Positions 52,743-62,779 are shown, counted from the first letter of the stretch. The stretch: 64,000 nt of DNA from an uncultured Maribacter sp. (GCF_947500985.1 NZ_CANMTX010000001.1:620001-684000), one strand, 5' to 3'. Notes: generated from the sequence alone by a model not told the origin. Program-made: numbers and translations.

Positions 52743-52926
52743 TATGGGTTGATATTCTTTATTATTCAAATATCTTAAAAAGTAAGCCATTATCGGGCGT
52801 TATTAAGATACAATTTGGATTTAAAGTCAATATTTTAAATTATTTTTGGTTCACATTATGTTACTAACAATAAATAATTAAAAATTGTAACATTTTGATG
52901 TATTCTAATTATAAAACATTCAATTT

Positions 52927-54327
52927 ATGTACGATTTTGGTTTAGTAGGTCTTGGAGTAATGGGACAAAATTTTATTCTCAATGTAGCCGACAACGGATT
53001 TTCTGCCTTCGGATATGATTTAGATGATGAAAAGGTAGAAGCTCTTAAGACTTTAGGTGGAGATGAAGACAAAGTAAGTGCATCAAGTAATATAAAAACC
53101 TTCGTTAAAAACTTAAAGCAACCACGTAAAATAATGTTATTGGTACCTGCCGGTAAAATTGTTGACGGTGTTATAGAATCTCTTTTGCCACATATTGACA
53201 AAGGTGACATTATTATTGATGGAGGAAACTCTTTCTTTACAGATACGGACAGAAGAGAAGCATATTTACAAGAGAAAGGTATTAACTTTTTTGGTGCAGG
53301 AGTTTCGGGTGGTGCAAAAGGTGCTCGTAAAGGTCCAAGTATTATGCCTGGTGGCTCAAAATCTGCTTACGAACATATTAAACCAATTTTTGAAGCAGTA
53401 TCTGCCAAATATAACGGCGAACCTTGTGTTGCTTATTTAGGTCCAAAATCTGCCGGTAACTATGTAAAAATGGTTCACAACGGTATTGAATACGGATTGA
53501 TGCAACTTACTTCTGAAATTTATGATGTCCTTAAAAAAGGTGGTGACTACAACAATGATGAATTGCACAGCACTTTTGCAAAATGGAACGAAGGTAGATT
53601 ACAATCGTTCTTAGTTCAAATTACATCTGAAATATTCGAGCAAGAAGATGATTTAGTTAAAGGACGCTTAGTTGATCAAATTTTAGATAAAGCAAAACAA
53701 AAAGGAACCGGTAAATGGACTAGCCAAAATGCAATGGACTTGGGCATACCTGTACCTTCAATTGATGTAGCCGTTAGCATGCGTGAACTTTCTGCTTTAA
53801 AAGATGAAAGAATTAAGGCTGATGCTTTATATGACAGACCAACTGTAGCACATATGGATAAAGAGAAGCTAGAAGCGCTTACAGAAAAAGCTTTATACTT
53901 TTCATTTATAATCACTTACTCTCAAGGGTTACACCAATTAGCTGATGCTTCTAGAGAATATGGTTACGATTTAGATATTTCTGAAATCGCTAAAATATGG
54001 AGAGCTGGTTGTATTATACGCGCTGGTTTGTTAGCAGATATTACTGAAGCTTTTAAAGCTGAACCAAATTTACCTAACCTTTTACTTTCTCCAAATTTTG
54101 TAAGCAAAGTAAAAGAAACGGTTGGTGCTGCAAGGGAATTGGTTGCTTTTGGTGCACAGAACGGAATTCCGTTACCTGGTCTATCAAATTCACTTACGTA
54201 TTTTGATGCCTACACCTCAAGTAAATTACCTTTAAACTTAATTCAGGCACAACGAGATTACTTTGGTTCTCACACTTATGAGCGTTTAGACCGTGAAGGT
54301 ATTTTTCATACAGAATGGGAAGATTAA
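52927..54327 (+). CDS. gnd: 6-phosphogluconate dehydrogenase (decarboxylating)
   Basis: 466 residues. NADP site GLVGLGVMGQNFILN, IIDGGNSFFTDTDRRE, GVSGGAKGARKGPSIMPGG, catalytic Lys in GNYVKMVHNGIEYG, and a C-terminal dimer tail ending HTEWED. Third pathway step; its divergent arrangement with zwf-pgl groups the whole oxidative branch here. Confidence 0.97.
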   Translation: MYDFGLVGLGVMGQNFILNVADNGFSAFGYDLDDEKVEALKTLGGDEDKVSASSNIKTFVKNLKQPRKIMLLVPAGKIVDGVIESLLPHIDKGDIIIDGGNSFFTDTDRREAYLQEKGINFFGAGVSGGAKGARKGPSIMPGGSKSAYEHIKPIFEAVSAKYNGEPCVAYLGPKSAGNYVKMVHNGIEYGLMQLTSEIYDVLKKGGDYNNDELHSTFAKWNEGRLQSFLVQITSEIFEQEDDLVKGRLVDQILDKAKQKGTGKWTSQNAMDLGIPVPSIDVAVSMRELSALKDERIKADALYDRPTVAHMDKEKLEALTEKALYFSFIITYSQGLHQLADASREYGYDLDISEIAKIWRAGCIIRAGLLADITEAFKAEPNLPNLLLSPNFVSKVKETVGAARELVAFGAQNGIPLPGLSNSLTYFDAYTSSKLPLNLIQAQRDYFGSHTYERLDREGIFHTEWED

Positions 54328-54337
54328 AAATCAACAT

Positions 54338-54874
54338 TTGAAAAAATATAAAATTGTTTTAAATAATATTTGCCTTTCACTGATTGTGGCTACGACAATT
54401 ATGTCGTGTAAAGAAGTTTCGAAAGAAGAAGTTCCGGTTGAGATTTTAGACAACCATACTCTTGACAGAAAGGCAAATACTATTTTAATAGATTCTCTTG
54501 TTAGGCAAGTATACGTACCTATATATTCTGATATATATAACCAGACCAGAGATACAAGAACATTACTTACCGCTACCTTAAGTATAAGAAATACCAGCTT
54601 AAAGGATAGTCTATTTGTAAGTAAGATTGATTACTACAATACAGAAGGCGATTTGGTTAGAAGTTATATCGACACCCCAATTTATCTAACTCCAATGGAG
54701 TCTATTGACTATGTCATTGAACAACAAGATACTTCTGGCGGTAGTGGCGCTAATTTTTTGATTGACTGGTACTCGAAGAAACAATTGAATCCGTTGTTTC
54801 AAGCAGTCATGGTTGGTGGACTAGGAGCACAAGCGTTTTCTTTTACTACAGAGGGTATTGAGATAATTGAGTAA
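54338..54874 (+). CDS. DUF3124 lipoprotein
   Basis: 178 residues from a TTG start (54338), which gives a lipoprotein signal ending IMSCKEV; the longer frame from 54293 lies inside gnd. Core VYVPIYSDIYNQT, TLSIRNTSLKD, IDYYNTEGDLVRSYIDTPI and SGGSGANFLIDW fit DUF3124. Periplasmic or outer-membrane; function unknown. It starts 10 bases after gnd, so it is probably co-transcribed. Confidence 0.8.
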   Translation: MKKYKIVLNNICLSLIVATTIMSCKEVSKEEVPVEILDNHTLDRKANTILIDSLVRQVYVPIYSDIYNQTRDTRTLLTATLSIRNTSLKDSLFVSKIDYYNTEGDLVRSYIDTPIYLTPMESIDYVIEQQDTSGGSGANFLIDWYSKKQLNPLFQAVMVGGLGAQAFSFTTEGIEIIE

Positions 54875-54933
54875 CTGTCTTATTTTCTTTAAATTACCAA
54901 TAGCTAATTATAGTCTATAATTCATACTTTTTT

Positions 54934-55272
54934 ATGTACTCTATTTACGTTATCGAATTATCTAAAAAAGTGTTCACCGAGAATAGAAAATTTAGAGAAG
55001 CTAATCCGCAATTTAATGGTGTTTTAGAATGTCTTTATGTTGGCATGACAAGTAAAACTCCTAAAGAGCGCTTTGATCAGCATAAAAACGGAACCTTGAG
55101 TAAAAAAGGACATAATATATCTTCAAAAATTGTACAGAAATACGGTTTATATCTGCGCGGTAGTCTTTTTAATCATATTGATAAAATAAAGTCAAGAACC
55201 GAAGCTTTAAAAATGGAAGAGCAATTAGCTCTTGAACTTCGACGCAAAAAATATGCTGTTTGGTTTAACTAA
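54934..55272 (+). CDS. GIY-YIG nuclease-like small protein
   Basis: 112 residues. SIYVIEL stands for the GIY strand and CLYVGMTSK for YIG, followed by the expected Arg (ERFDQHKNG) and a Glu in the last helix (MEEQLALELRRKKYAVW). A stand-alone GIY-YIG domain without DNA-binding addition, so the nuclease role is inferred. It has a separate start 59 bases after DUF3124. Confidence 0.75.
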   Translation: MYSIYVIELSKKVFTENRKFREANPQFNGVLECLYVGMTSKTPKERFDQHKNGTLSKKGHNISSKIVQKYGLYLRGSLFNHIDKIKSRTEALKMEEQLALELRRKKYAVWFN

Positions 55273-55541
55273 TATTCATATTTAGGTAAAGACGTTAAAG
55301 CATCTAAAAGTTCATCTTCCATTCTGTGATTTAATTTATTAAAAATCTACATACAGTATTCAAAGATCATACTTATTAAATTACCTGATAAAATAATTTT
55401 TTAACCTTAAAAGAGGATTATACAGGTTATAAGACATCTACGGTTATTTACATCAGCAAATGTTAAAATTGTGCTGATATCTCATAATAAATTGATTAAA
55501 TTTAAGGGTCAAGCAATTATTTAAATTTAAAATATGTTTTT

Positions 55542-57167
55542 ATGAACGGATTAATAATGGATTACCCACTTACCACAAATACCATCTTAAAATATGCGAA
55601 TAGTGCTTTTCCTGATAAAAAATTAATCTCATACTTACCTGACGGAAGTAGACATGAATACACCTACGGGAAATTATATAAGCGTTGTTGTCAGCTTGCT
55701 AATGCCCTAAAAAATAAATTAGGAATTACTAAAGGTGATATGGTTGGCACATTTGCTTGGAACCATTATCAACATGTAGAACTATATTACGGAATACCAG
55801 GTATAGGGGCTGTTTGCCATACCATCAATATAAGATTATCATCTCAGCAAACAGAGTTTATTATCAATCATTCCGAAGACAAAGTAATCTTTGTTGACGC
55901 CACATTAGTTCCTCTTTTAGAAAAAATAGACCCTAAACTAGAGACTGTAGAAAAATATATAATCATCAATGCTCCAAAAGGCTTTACAACTACCCTACCT
56001 AACACTATACATTACGAAGATTTAATAGGAGAACAATTAGATGCTATTGAATGGCCGACCATAAATGAAAATGATGCAAGCGGCATGTGCTACACAAGTG
56101 GCACTACAGGTATGCCAAAAGGAGTTTTATATAGCCATAGATCAACGTACTTACACGCTATGACCATTTTATCGCCAAACGCGGGTAACTATAGTAATAA
56201 CGATATAATTTTACTTGTCGTTCCTCAATTTCATGTTATGGCATGGGGTTTTCCTTATATGTGCCTGTTAACGGGCTCAGACATGGTTATGCCCTCATTA
56301 CACTTGCGCCCAGATGCCATTATTAGAATTCTTGAAAGTGAAAATATCAACAAAGCTAACGGAGTACCGTCTATATGGAGAGGTGTGTATGAAGAAATGA
56401 AAAAGAATCCGCCGAAAACAAAGCTAGCCTTAGAAGAGTATTTAGTTGGTGGCTCTGCATTATCTGGTAGTCTTATAGAAAATTTTGAAAAGGATTTCGG
56501 TATTAAAGGAGTTCAAGCATGGGGTATGACAGAAACCTCTCCACTTGGTACAGCTAGTAGACTTCAAAGAAAACACGAAAGCCTTAGCTATAAAGAACAA
56601 ATTAAAGTACGTGCAAAACAAGGAATTGAATTTCCAGGAATAGAAATGCGAATCATTGGCGATAACGGAAAAGTAGCCCCACGAGACGGAAAAACAATGG
56701 GAGAATTACAGGTTAAAGGAGCCTGGGTCATTAAGTCTTATTTTAAGACTAATAGCCGGGATAATTTTACAAAAGATGGTTGGTTTAGAACAGGTGATGT
56801 AAGTACAATAGATGCAAATGGGTATATGGAAATTACCGATCGCACAAAAGACTTGATAAAAAGTGGTGGTGAATGGATATCTAGCGTTGCACTCGAATTA
56901 GCGTTGATGTCGCATGCGAATATTAAGGAAGCTGCGGTAATTGCAATACCTGATGAAAAATGGTCCGAAAGACCTTTGGCAACATTAGTTTTAGCAGATA
57001 AAAATAAACATGTATCTACCGAAGAATTGAAAGAATTTTTATCAAAAGAATTTGCTAGTTATCAAATACCTGATAATTACGTAGTAATAGATGAAGTGCC
57101 AAAAACAAGTGTTGGCAAATTTGACAAGAAAGAGATTAGAAGATTATATGCAGAAGGGAAACTTTAA
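55542..57167 (+). CDS. long-chain fatty-acid-CoA ligase/AMP-dependent synthetase
   Basis: 541 residues. Adenylate-forming motifs: YTSGTTGMPKGVLYSHRS (A3/P-loop), WGMTETSPLG (A5), GWFRTGDVSTID (A7), and KSGGEWISS plus KTSVGKFDKKEIR with catalytic Lys (A10). The sequence resembles medium/long-chain fatty acyl-CoA synthetases of the DitJ/FadD-like type. The 269-base gap before it holds no gene I can support. Stands alone. Confidence 0.9.
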   Translation: MNGLIMDYPLTTNTILKYANSAFPDKKLISYLPDGSRHEYTYGKLYKRCCQLANALKNKLGITKGDMVGTFAWNHYQHVELYYGIPGIGAVCHTINIRLSSQQTEFIINHSEDKVIFVDATLVPLLEKIDPKLETVEKYIIINAPKGFTTTLPNTIHYEDLIGEQLDAIEWPTINENDASGMCYTSGTTGMPKGVLYSHRSTYLHAMTILSPNAGNYSNNDIILLVVPQFHVMAWGFPYMCLLTGSDMVMPSLHLRPDAIIRILESENINKANGVPSIWRGVYEEMKKNPPKTKLALEEYLVGGSALSGSLIENFEKDFGIKGVQAWGMTETSPLGTASRLQRKHESLSYKEQIKVRAKQGIEFPGIEMRIIGDNGKVAPRDGKTMGELQVKGAWVIKSYFKTNSRDNFTKDGWFRTGDVSTIDANGYMEITDRTKDLIKSGGEWISSVALELALMSHANIKEAAVIAIPDEKWSERPLATLVLADKNKHVSTEELKEFLSKEFASYQIPDNYVVIDEVPKTSVGKFDKKEIRRLYAEGKL

Positions 57168-57186
57168 AAAATCAAAGTTCCCCTTC
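57153..57186 (+). terminator. hairpin at the end of the acyl-CoA ligase gene
   Basis: Stem GAAGGGaAACTTT/AAAGTTcCCCTTC with one mismatch; it overlaps the last codons and lacks a long T run. Confidence 0.45.
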
Positions 57187-57213
57187 TACTATATTATAAG
57201 TCTAATAAAAAGA

Positions 57214-60066
57214 CTATTTACTTAAGTACATTTTACGTCTTGCATAAAGGTTGTAAAAATCATCGTCCTTAAGACTATCAATGAACAGAATACTTTCACC
57301 TGTACTCTTCATCTCAGGACCCAAATTCTTATTTACATTCGGGAATTTGTTGAAAGAGAATACCGGTTGCTTAATTGCAAAGCCTTCTAATTGCGGATTG
57401 AAGTTAAAATCTTTTACCTTCTTCTCACCTAACATGACTTTAGTAGCATAATTTACATAAGGCTCCTTGTAAGCTTTCGCTATAAAAGGCACTGTACGAG
57501 ATGCTCTAGGGTTAGCTTCAATGATATAAACTACCTCGTCCTTTATAGCAAATTGAATATTAATAAGACCCACTGTATTTAAAGCTAACGCAATTTTCTT
57601 CGTGTGATCTTTGATTTGCTGCATTACCAATTCACCTAGATTAAATGGTGGTAATGTGGCATTTGAATCTCCTGAGTGAATTCCACAAGGTTCTATATGC
57701 TCCATGATACCAATGATATACACATCTTCACCATCACAAATAGCATCTGCTTCTGCCTCTATGGCTCCATCTAAATAATGATCTAATAGTAATTTGTTAT
57801 TTGGTATTTTTCTAAGAAGATTAACAACATGCTCTTCTAATTCTTCCTTATTAATTACAATTTTCATTCCTTGTCCACCCAAAACATATGAAGGTCTAAC
57901 TAATAATGGAAAATCTAAAGTATCTGCTAACTCAGAAGCTTCATCTGCAGTTTCTGCAATTCCGTATTTTGGAAAAGGAATATCATTCTCTAATAGCATT
58001 TCTGAGAACCTACCTCTATCTTCTGCTAAATCTAAAGCATCAAAACTTGTTCCGATAATCTTTATACCATATTTAGATAACTTCTCCGCTAATTTTAATG
58101 CCGTTTGTCCACCTAATTGAACAATTACTCCTTCAGGCTTTTCATGACGAATAATGTCATATATATGTTCCCAAAAAACTGGTTCAAAATACAATTTATC
58201 TGCCGTATCAAAATCTGTTGAAACCGTCTCAGGATTACAGTTGATCATAATAGTTTCATATCCACATTCAGCTGCAGCCAAAACCCCATGAACACAGCAG
58301 TAGTCAAATTCTATACCTTGACCTATTCTATTCGGTCCTGATCCAAGAACTACTATTTTCTTCTTATCAGAAACTATACTATCATTTTCAACATAACGTG
58401 TTCCATCTGGTTTTTCTATTTCTGCTTCAAAAGTGGAATAATAATAAGGCGTCATCGCCTTAAACTCCGCAGCACAAGTATCAACCAACTTATATACTCT
58501 ATTTATATTAAGCTCGGTACGCTTGTTATACACTTCACTTTCATAAGAATCTACCATGTGCGCTATTTGCCTATCTGCAAATCCTTTTTGCTTAGCCTCT
58601 AATAATAATTCTTTTGAAATTGTTGCAATAGTATATTTAGATATTTCTTTTTCTAAAACATAAAGCTCTTCATACTGCTTAAGAAACCACATATCTATTT
58701 TTGTGATTTCATGTATTCTACTTAAAGGAATACCTATTTGTATTGCATCGTATATTACAAAAACACGATCCCAACTAGGTATGGTTAGTTTACTTATTAT
58801 TTGATCATAATCTTTATAACCTTTACCATCAGCACCTAACCCATTTCGTTTGATTTCTAAAGATTGAGTTGCTTTATGCAATGCTTCTTGAAACGAGCGA
58901 CCAATACCCATAACTTCTCCCACAGACTTCATCTGCAGACCTAAAGTACGATCAGATCCTTCAAATTTATCGAAGTTCCATCGTGGTATTTTTACTATCA
59001 CATAATCTAATGTTGGCTCAAATAAAGCCGATGTTGATTTTGTAATCTGATTATCTAATTCGTCCAAAGTGTAACCTATAGCCAATTTAGTTGCCACTTT
59101 TGCAATAGGATACCCGGTTGCTTTTGAAGCTAAAGCAGAAGATCTTGATACTCTTGGATTAATTTCAATTGCTATAATATCTTCTTTCTCATCTGGGCTA
59201 ACAGCAAATTGAACATTACATCCACCTTCAAAATCTCCTATACTACGCATCATATGTATTGCCATATCACGCATTTTCTGATATGTTCTATCAGATAATG
59301 TCATTGCAGGCGCTACAGTTATAGAATCTCCGGTATGTATACCCATTGGATCCATATTCTCTATAGCACAGATAATAACAACATTATCGTTTTTATCTCT
59401 TAGAAGCTCTAATTCATATTCTTTCCACCCAATCAAGGCTTTATCAATCATTACCTCATGAATTGGCGAAATCTCTAAACCGTAACTTAATTGCTCGTCA
59501 AAATCTTCTGGCTTATAAACTATCGATGCTCCTGCCCCACCAAGTGTATAAGAAGCACGTATTACTAGCGGAAAACCGAACTCTTGAGCGATTTCTTTAC
59601 CCTTTAAGAAAGAGGTCGCCGTAGCTTGTGGCGCCATGCCAACACCTATCTTCAGCATTAATTCTCTAAACTGCTCTCTATCTTCGGTAATATTAATGGC
59701 ATCAATATCTACACCTATTAATTCTACACCAAAATCTTCCCAAATACCTTTTTTATCAGCTTCTATACAAAGATTTAATGCGGTCTGACCACCCATTGTA
59801 GGTAAAACTGCATCTATTTGTGGATGAGCTTTTAAAATCTCTACAATAGACTTCGTAGTTAACGGTTTTAAATAAACATGATCCGCCATCGATGGATCCG
59901 TCATAATGGTTGCCGGATTACTATTAATCAAAATAGTTTCAATACCGTCTTCACGTAGCGAACGTAAAGATTGGCTACCTGCGTAATCAAATTCACATGC
60001 TTGACCGATAACAATAGGACCTGAACCTATTAATAAAATTGAGTTTAAATCTTTTCTTTTTGGCAT
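57214..60066 (-). CDS. carB: carbamoyl-phosphate synthase large subunit (no MGS domain)
   Basis: 950 residues, against about 1070 in E. coli. Both ATP-grasp halves are complete: SNPATIMTDPSMADHVYLKPL and GGQTALNLC in the first, NCNPETVSTDFDTADKLYFEP and VQLGGQTALKLA in the second, with NPRVSRSS and NPRASRTVPF. The chain ends just after GPEMKSTGES, so the C-terminal MGS allosteric domain, which binds UMP and ornithine in E. coli, is missing. Known in flavobacterial CarB. Makes carbamoyl phosphate for pyrimidines and arginine. CarA is not in the window. Confidence 0.96.
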   Translation of the reverse strand: MPKRKDLNSILLIGSGPIVIGQACEFDYAGSQSLRSLREDGIETILINSNPATIMTDPSMADHVYLKPLTTKSIVEILKAHPQIDAVLPTMGGQTALNLCIEADKKGIWEDFGVELIGVDIDAINITEDREQFRELMLKIGVGMAPQATATSFLKGKEIAQEFGFPLVIRASYTLGGAGASIVYKPEDFDEQLSYGLEISPIHEVMIDKALIGWKEYELELLRDKNDNVVIICAIENMDPMGIHTGDSITVAPAMTLSDRTYQKMRDMAIHMMRSIGDFEGGCNVQFAVSPDEKEDIIAIEINPRVSRSSALASKATGYPIAKVATKLAIGYTLDELDNQITKSTSALFEPTLDYVIVKIPRWNFDKFEGSDRTLGLQMKSVGEVMGIGRSFQEALHKATQSLEIKRNGLGADGKGYKDYDQIISKLTIPSWDRVFVIYDAIQIGIPLSRIHEITKIDMWFLKQYEELYVLEKEISKYTIATISKELLLEAKQKGFADRQIAHMVDSYESEVYNKRTELNINRVYKLVDTCAAEFKAMTPYYYSTFEAEIEKPDGTRYVENDSIVSDKKKIVVLGSGPNRIGQGIEFDYCCVHGVLAAAECGYETIMINCNPETVSTDFDTADKLYFEPVFWEHIYDIIRHEKPEGVIVQLGGQTALKLAEKLSKYGIKIIGTSFDALDLAEDRGRFSEMLLENDIPFPKYGIAETADEASELADTLDFPLLVRPSYVLGGQGMKIVINKEELEEHVVNLLRKIPNNKLLLDHYLDGAIEAEADAICDGEDVYIIGIMEHIEPCGIHSGDSNATLPPFNLGELVMQQIKDHTKKIALALNTVGLINIQFAIKDEVVYIIEANPRASRTVPFIAKAYKEPYVNYATKVMLGEKKVKDFNFNPQLEGFAIKQPVFSFNKFPNVNKNLGPEMKSTGESILFIDSLKDDDFYNLYARRKMYLSK

Positions 60067-60096
60067 TTTTAAATTTTTGTATTTTGGGAATTGGAC

Positions 60097-60130
60097 AAAA
60101 AAAAGGTGCTACTTTCGGAAAAGTAACACC
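60097..60130 (-). terminator. terminator after rpmH
   Basis: Stem GGTGcTACTT/AAGTAaCACC with one mismatch and a long T run on the minus strand, between rpmH and carB. Confidence 0.75.
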
Positions 60131-60156
60131 TATATATTATAAAAACTATACAATCA

Positions 60157-60324
60157 TTATTTCTTATGTCTAGTTTCAGAGGAAACAGTCAATTTCTTTC
60201 TTCCTTTTGCTCTTCTTCTTGCAAGAACCTTTCTACCATTTACGGAAGCCATACGCTCACGAAAACCATGTTTGTTCTTTCTCTTTCTTTTTGACGGCTG
60301 ATATGTTCTTTTTTGTCCGGGCAT
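60157..60324 (-). CDS. rpmH: 50S ribosomal protein L34
   Basis: A 55-residue frame, very Lys/Arg-rich, starting [20 protein letters not shown] and containing [19 protein letters not shown], the L34 signature. It ends SSETRHKK. It binds 23S rRNA near the exit tunnel. The gene has its own promoter and terminator; it is not beside rnpA or dnaA, unlike in many bacteria. Confidence 0.96.
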   Translation of the reverse strand: MPGQKRTYQPSKRKRKNKHGFRERMASVNGRKVLARRRAKGRKKLTVSSETRHKK

Positions 60325-60381
60325 CTCTTAAACCTTTTCTATTTAAATTGAATTATTCAGATTTCTCTGTGAAACTGGGCG

Positions 60382-60411
60382 CAAATATACAAAGAGTTTT
60401 TTCTTTAACAA
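60382..60411 (-). promoter_or_regulatory. rpmH promoter
   Basis: On the minus strand TTG (60409-60411), 19 bases, TATATTTG (60382-60389): the best match to the Bacteroidota -33/-7 consensus in the window, 57 bases before the start codon. Confidence 0.7.
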
Positions 60412-60576
60412 GTGATATGAAAAAAATATTTTTATAAATCCGTACGTCACAAAACGAAGCTTTTGATTAATTTTGCCCGAATCGAAATTTAGCGCCGAAA
60501 TCGCTTTATTTTAATAGGGTTACGATTAATTTCAAAATTACAATCAAACAATCATCGACAAACAAAAACTTAAAAT

Positions 60577-61092
60577 ATGTTCAATAAAAATTTAAAATTA
60601 ATCATTGCAGGACTCATAATTGCTTTTTCTGTGTACCAATTTATAGAAGGCAACATAGGAAATGGCATATTTTTAATCCTACTATCCTTAATTTTTATCT
60701 TTCTTTATTTTAGAAATGAAATTATTCTTTTAGCTTTTTTAAGAATGCGTAAGCAAGATTTAACCGGAACAAAGAATTGGTTAGATAAAATTAAAAATCC
60801 TGAAGGGGCACTAACCCTTAAACAACAAGGCTACTATAATTACCTACATGGTATTATATTTTCTCAAACCAATTTAACCCAAGCTGAGAAATACTTTAAA
60901 AAAGCATTAAAGCTTGGCTTAACAATGGATTATGATGTTGCTATGGCAAAATTGAGCCTAGCAGGTATTTCTATGCAAAAACGTCGCAAGAGAGAAGCTA
61001 CTATGCTACTTAACGAAGCCAAAAAATTAGACAAAAACAATATGTTGACGGATCAAATTAAAATGATGCAACAACAAATGAAGAAAATCTAA
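60577..61092 (+). CDS. membrane protein with TPR-like C-terminal domain
   Basis: 171 residues. Two membrane helices (about 8-24 and 29-55) are followed by tetratricopeptide-like helices (QGYYNYLHGIIFSQTNLTQAEKYFKKALKLG, shown in part as LTQAEKYFKKALKLG). Probably a cytoplasmic-facing scaffold of unknown role. Convergent with the transglycosylase gene. Confidence 0.75.
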   Translation: MFNKNLKLIIAGLIIAFSVYQFIEGNIGNGIFLILLSLIFIFLYFRNEIILLAFLRMRKQDLTGTKNWLDKIKNPEGALTLKQQGYYNYLHGIIFSQTNLTQAEKYFKKALKLGLTMDYDVAMAKLSLAGISMQKRRKREATMLLNEAKKLDKNNMLTDQIKMMQQQMKKI

Positions 61093-61094
61093 TC

Positions 61095-62051
61095 TTATTT
61101 AGTTTCTCTATAATATCCTTTATTAGGAATTTCTACAGTATACTTTTTACGAGAATTATTATTTAAATGCGCCTCTCTCAACCAAGGATTGTGGCGCTTT
61201 AATATTTTGTAGTTAATTTCATATTCTTGTGCAAAATTAGCGAAGTCACTTACTGGCTTATCTATTTCTACCGTAAAGGTCGGTACCGCTTCGTACATAT
61301 CTTCCTTTTCGATATGAAAACCATACTTTTCTGGATTAGAAAGAATTTCTTTAATAGCCATAATTCTAAACACATACCTACCTGTTTCACTACCAAGCAA
61401 TAAATCCCAGTAGTTATCGACTTGTTGAATACCCATGTACTTATTGATTGCTCCTGGTCCTGCATTATAAGCAGCAGCAGTTAATGCCCAACTACCATAT
61501 TTATCTTTCCATCTGTTCAAGTACTTACAGGCAACCTCTGTAGACTTTTCTAAATGGTAACGCTCATCTACATTTGAGTTCACCTCTAAACCATATTCTC
61601 TACCTGTTTCTCTCATTATCTGCCAAAAACCAGTTGCTCCTGCTGGTGAAACAACATTCGTCAATCCGCTTTCAGCTACAGCTAAATATTTAAAATCATC
61701 AGGAATTCCATTTTTAGCCAAAATTGGCTCAATTACAGGAAAATACTTATTAGCTCTTTTAATAAGTAATACTGCGTTTGACTGCCAATAGGTATTAACC
61801 AAAAATTCACGATCTATGCGCTCCATAATTTCTGGATCTGCCTGAGGAACTATTTCTCCTGCAAAATTTAAATCAGCAGGTATATCAATAGATGAAATCT
61901 TATATGACTTGGATACGTTTTTCTGAACACTATCATTTGCAACTACCCTATCATTATTTACAATACCATCAGTGTTTCCCACAGCAAATATCAACGTACC
62001 CGCAACGAACACAACACCTAACAACATCAATATATTCTTAATAGTTTTCAT
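61095..62051 (-). CDS. lytic murein transglycosylase (SLT domain)
   Basis: 318 residues with an N-terminal signal anchor (ILMLLGVVFVAGTLIFAV). SLT family 1 motifs: YLAVAESGLTNVVSPAGATGFWQIM with catalytic Glu, ACKYLNRWKDKYGSWALTAAAYNAGPG, and a C-terminal extension (FAQEYEINYKILKRHNPWL) that resembles LysM-like/MltD linker sequence. Cleaves peptidoglycan to 1,6-anhydroMurNAc ends in the periplasm. Confidence 0.92.
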   Translation of the reverse strand: MKTIKNILMLLGVVFVAGTLIFAVGNTDGIVNNDRVVANDSVQKNVSKSYKISSIDIPADLNFAGEIVPQADPEIMERIDREFLVNTYWQSNAVLLIKRANKYFPVIEPILAKNGIPDDFKYLAVAESGLTNVVSPAGATGFWQIMRETGREYGLEVNSNVDERYHLEKSTEVACKYLNRWKDKYGSWALTAAAYNAGPGAINKYMGIQQVDNYWDLLLGSETGRYVFRIMAIKEILSNPEKYGFHIEKEDMYEAVPTFTVEIDKPVSDFANFAQEYEINYKILKRHNPWLREAHLNNNSRKKYTVEIPNKGYYRETK

Positions 62052-62116
62052 GAATTTTATATTTTAAATTATTTCTATCAACACTTTACGCTACCAAAGG
62101 TATATATAGAACTATC

Positions 62117-62779
62117 TTATTCCAAAATAATTGTTGGCAAGTTCTCGTTAAACCACTTTGCCCTATGTATTATCATGGTGTGGGTTCCATTGGGCACATG
62201 TATACATTTACCACAATTTTCAATTGGGAACACAGGGTCCTTCTCACCTTGTATATGTACCAATTTCTCACACGGCACCTCTTGCTTCCAATTTACTAGC
62301 TCATTTATACACCAATCTATATAGCTTTTATCTCTAACAGATAAATACTTTTCATATAACGAAAGGCGTTTCGTTACACTTTCGCCAAATGCATATTTAG
62401 CTAATAATTCTACATTGTTAACCAAACCAGTAGGTAGCAGTTTATGTACACTGGTATACCTCGCAAAAATCATACGTTTTGGCAACTCATATCTAGTTTT
62501 TACACTCGACACAATTATCACTTTTCTTACTTCAATATATTTAGACATTTCTTGGACTAGGAGCCCGCCTAACGAAACCCCCAACAATACCACATTTTCA
62601 TGTTGTATTTTACTATACATGTTTTTTGCATAATCAACAAATGAAATACCCTTTTCAGGAATACTCCATTCCAAAAAATGAAGCTCAAAGGTTTCTTTAG
62701 GTAGTTTTATATACTCAAAAATAGCAGGACCTGCTGCCATACCAGGCATACAATACACATGAATTACATTATCTGTCAT
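62117..62779 (-). CDS. alpha/beta hydrolase
   Basis: 220 residues from ATG 62779. Nucleophile elbow GVSLGGLLVQEM with Ser, late HIQGEKDPVFPI (Asp region) and PNGTHTMI (His). No signal peptide, so cytosolic. Start region HVYCMPGMAAGPAIFEY replaces the usual HG with PGMAAG, as in some flavobacterial esterase-like proteins. Substrate unknown. Confidence 0.82.
   Translation of the reverse strand: MTDNVIHVYCMPGMAAGPAIFEYIKLPKETFELHFLEWSIPEKGISFVDYAKNMYSKIQHENVVLLGVSLGGLLVQEMSKYIEVRKVIIVSSVKTRYELPKRMIFARYTSVHKLLPTGLVNNVELLAKYAFGESVTKRLSLYEKYLSVRDKSYIDWCINELVNWKQEVPCEKLVHIQGEKDPVFPIENCGKCIHVPNGTHTMIIHRAKWFNENLPTIILE

Noticed and set aside
55269-55345. Minus-strand frame with protein-like text (HRMEDELLDALTSLPKYEY) after the GIY-YIG gene
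   Set aside because: Only about 25 codons, with a stop just upstream and no start or ribosome site of note. It might be the end of a lost gene, but cannot be supported.
55273-55541. Intergenic gap checked for tRNA, small RNA or riboswitch
   Set aside because: No cloverleaf, aptamer or strong hairpin recognised; no clear promoter either.
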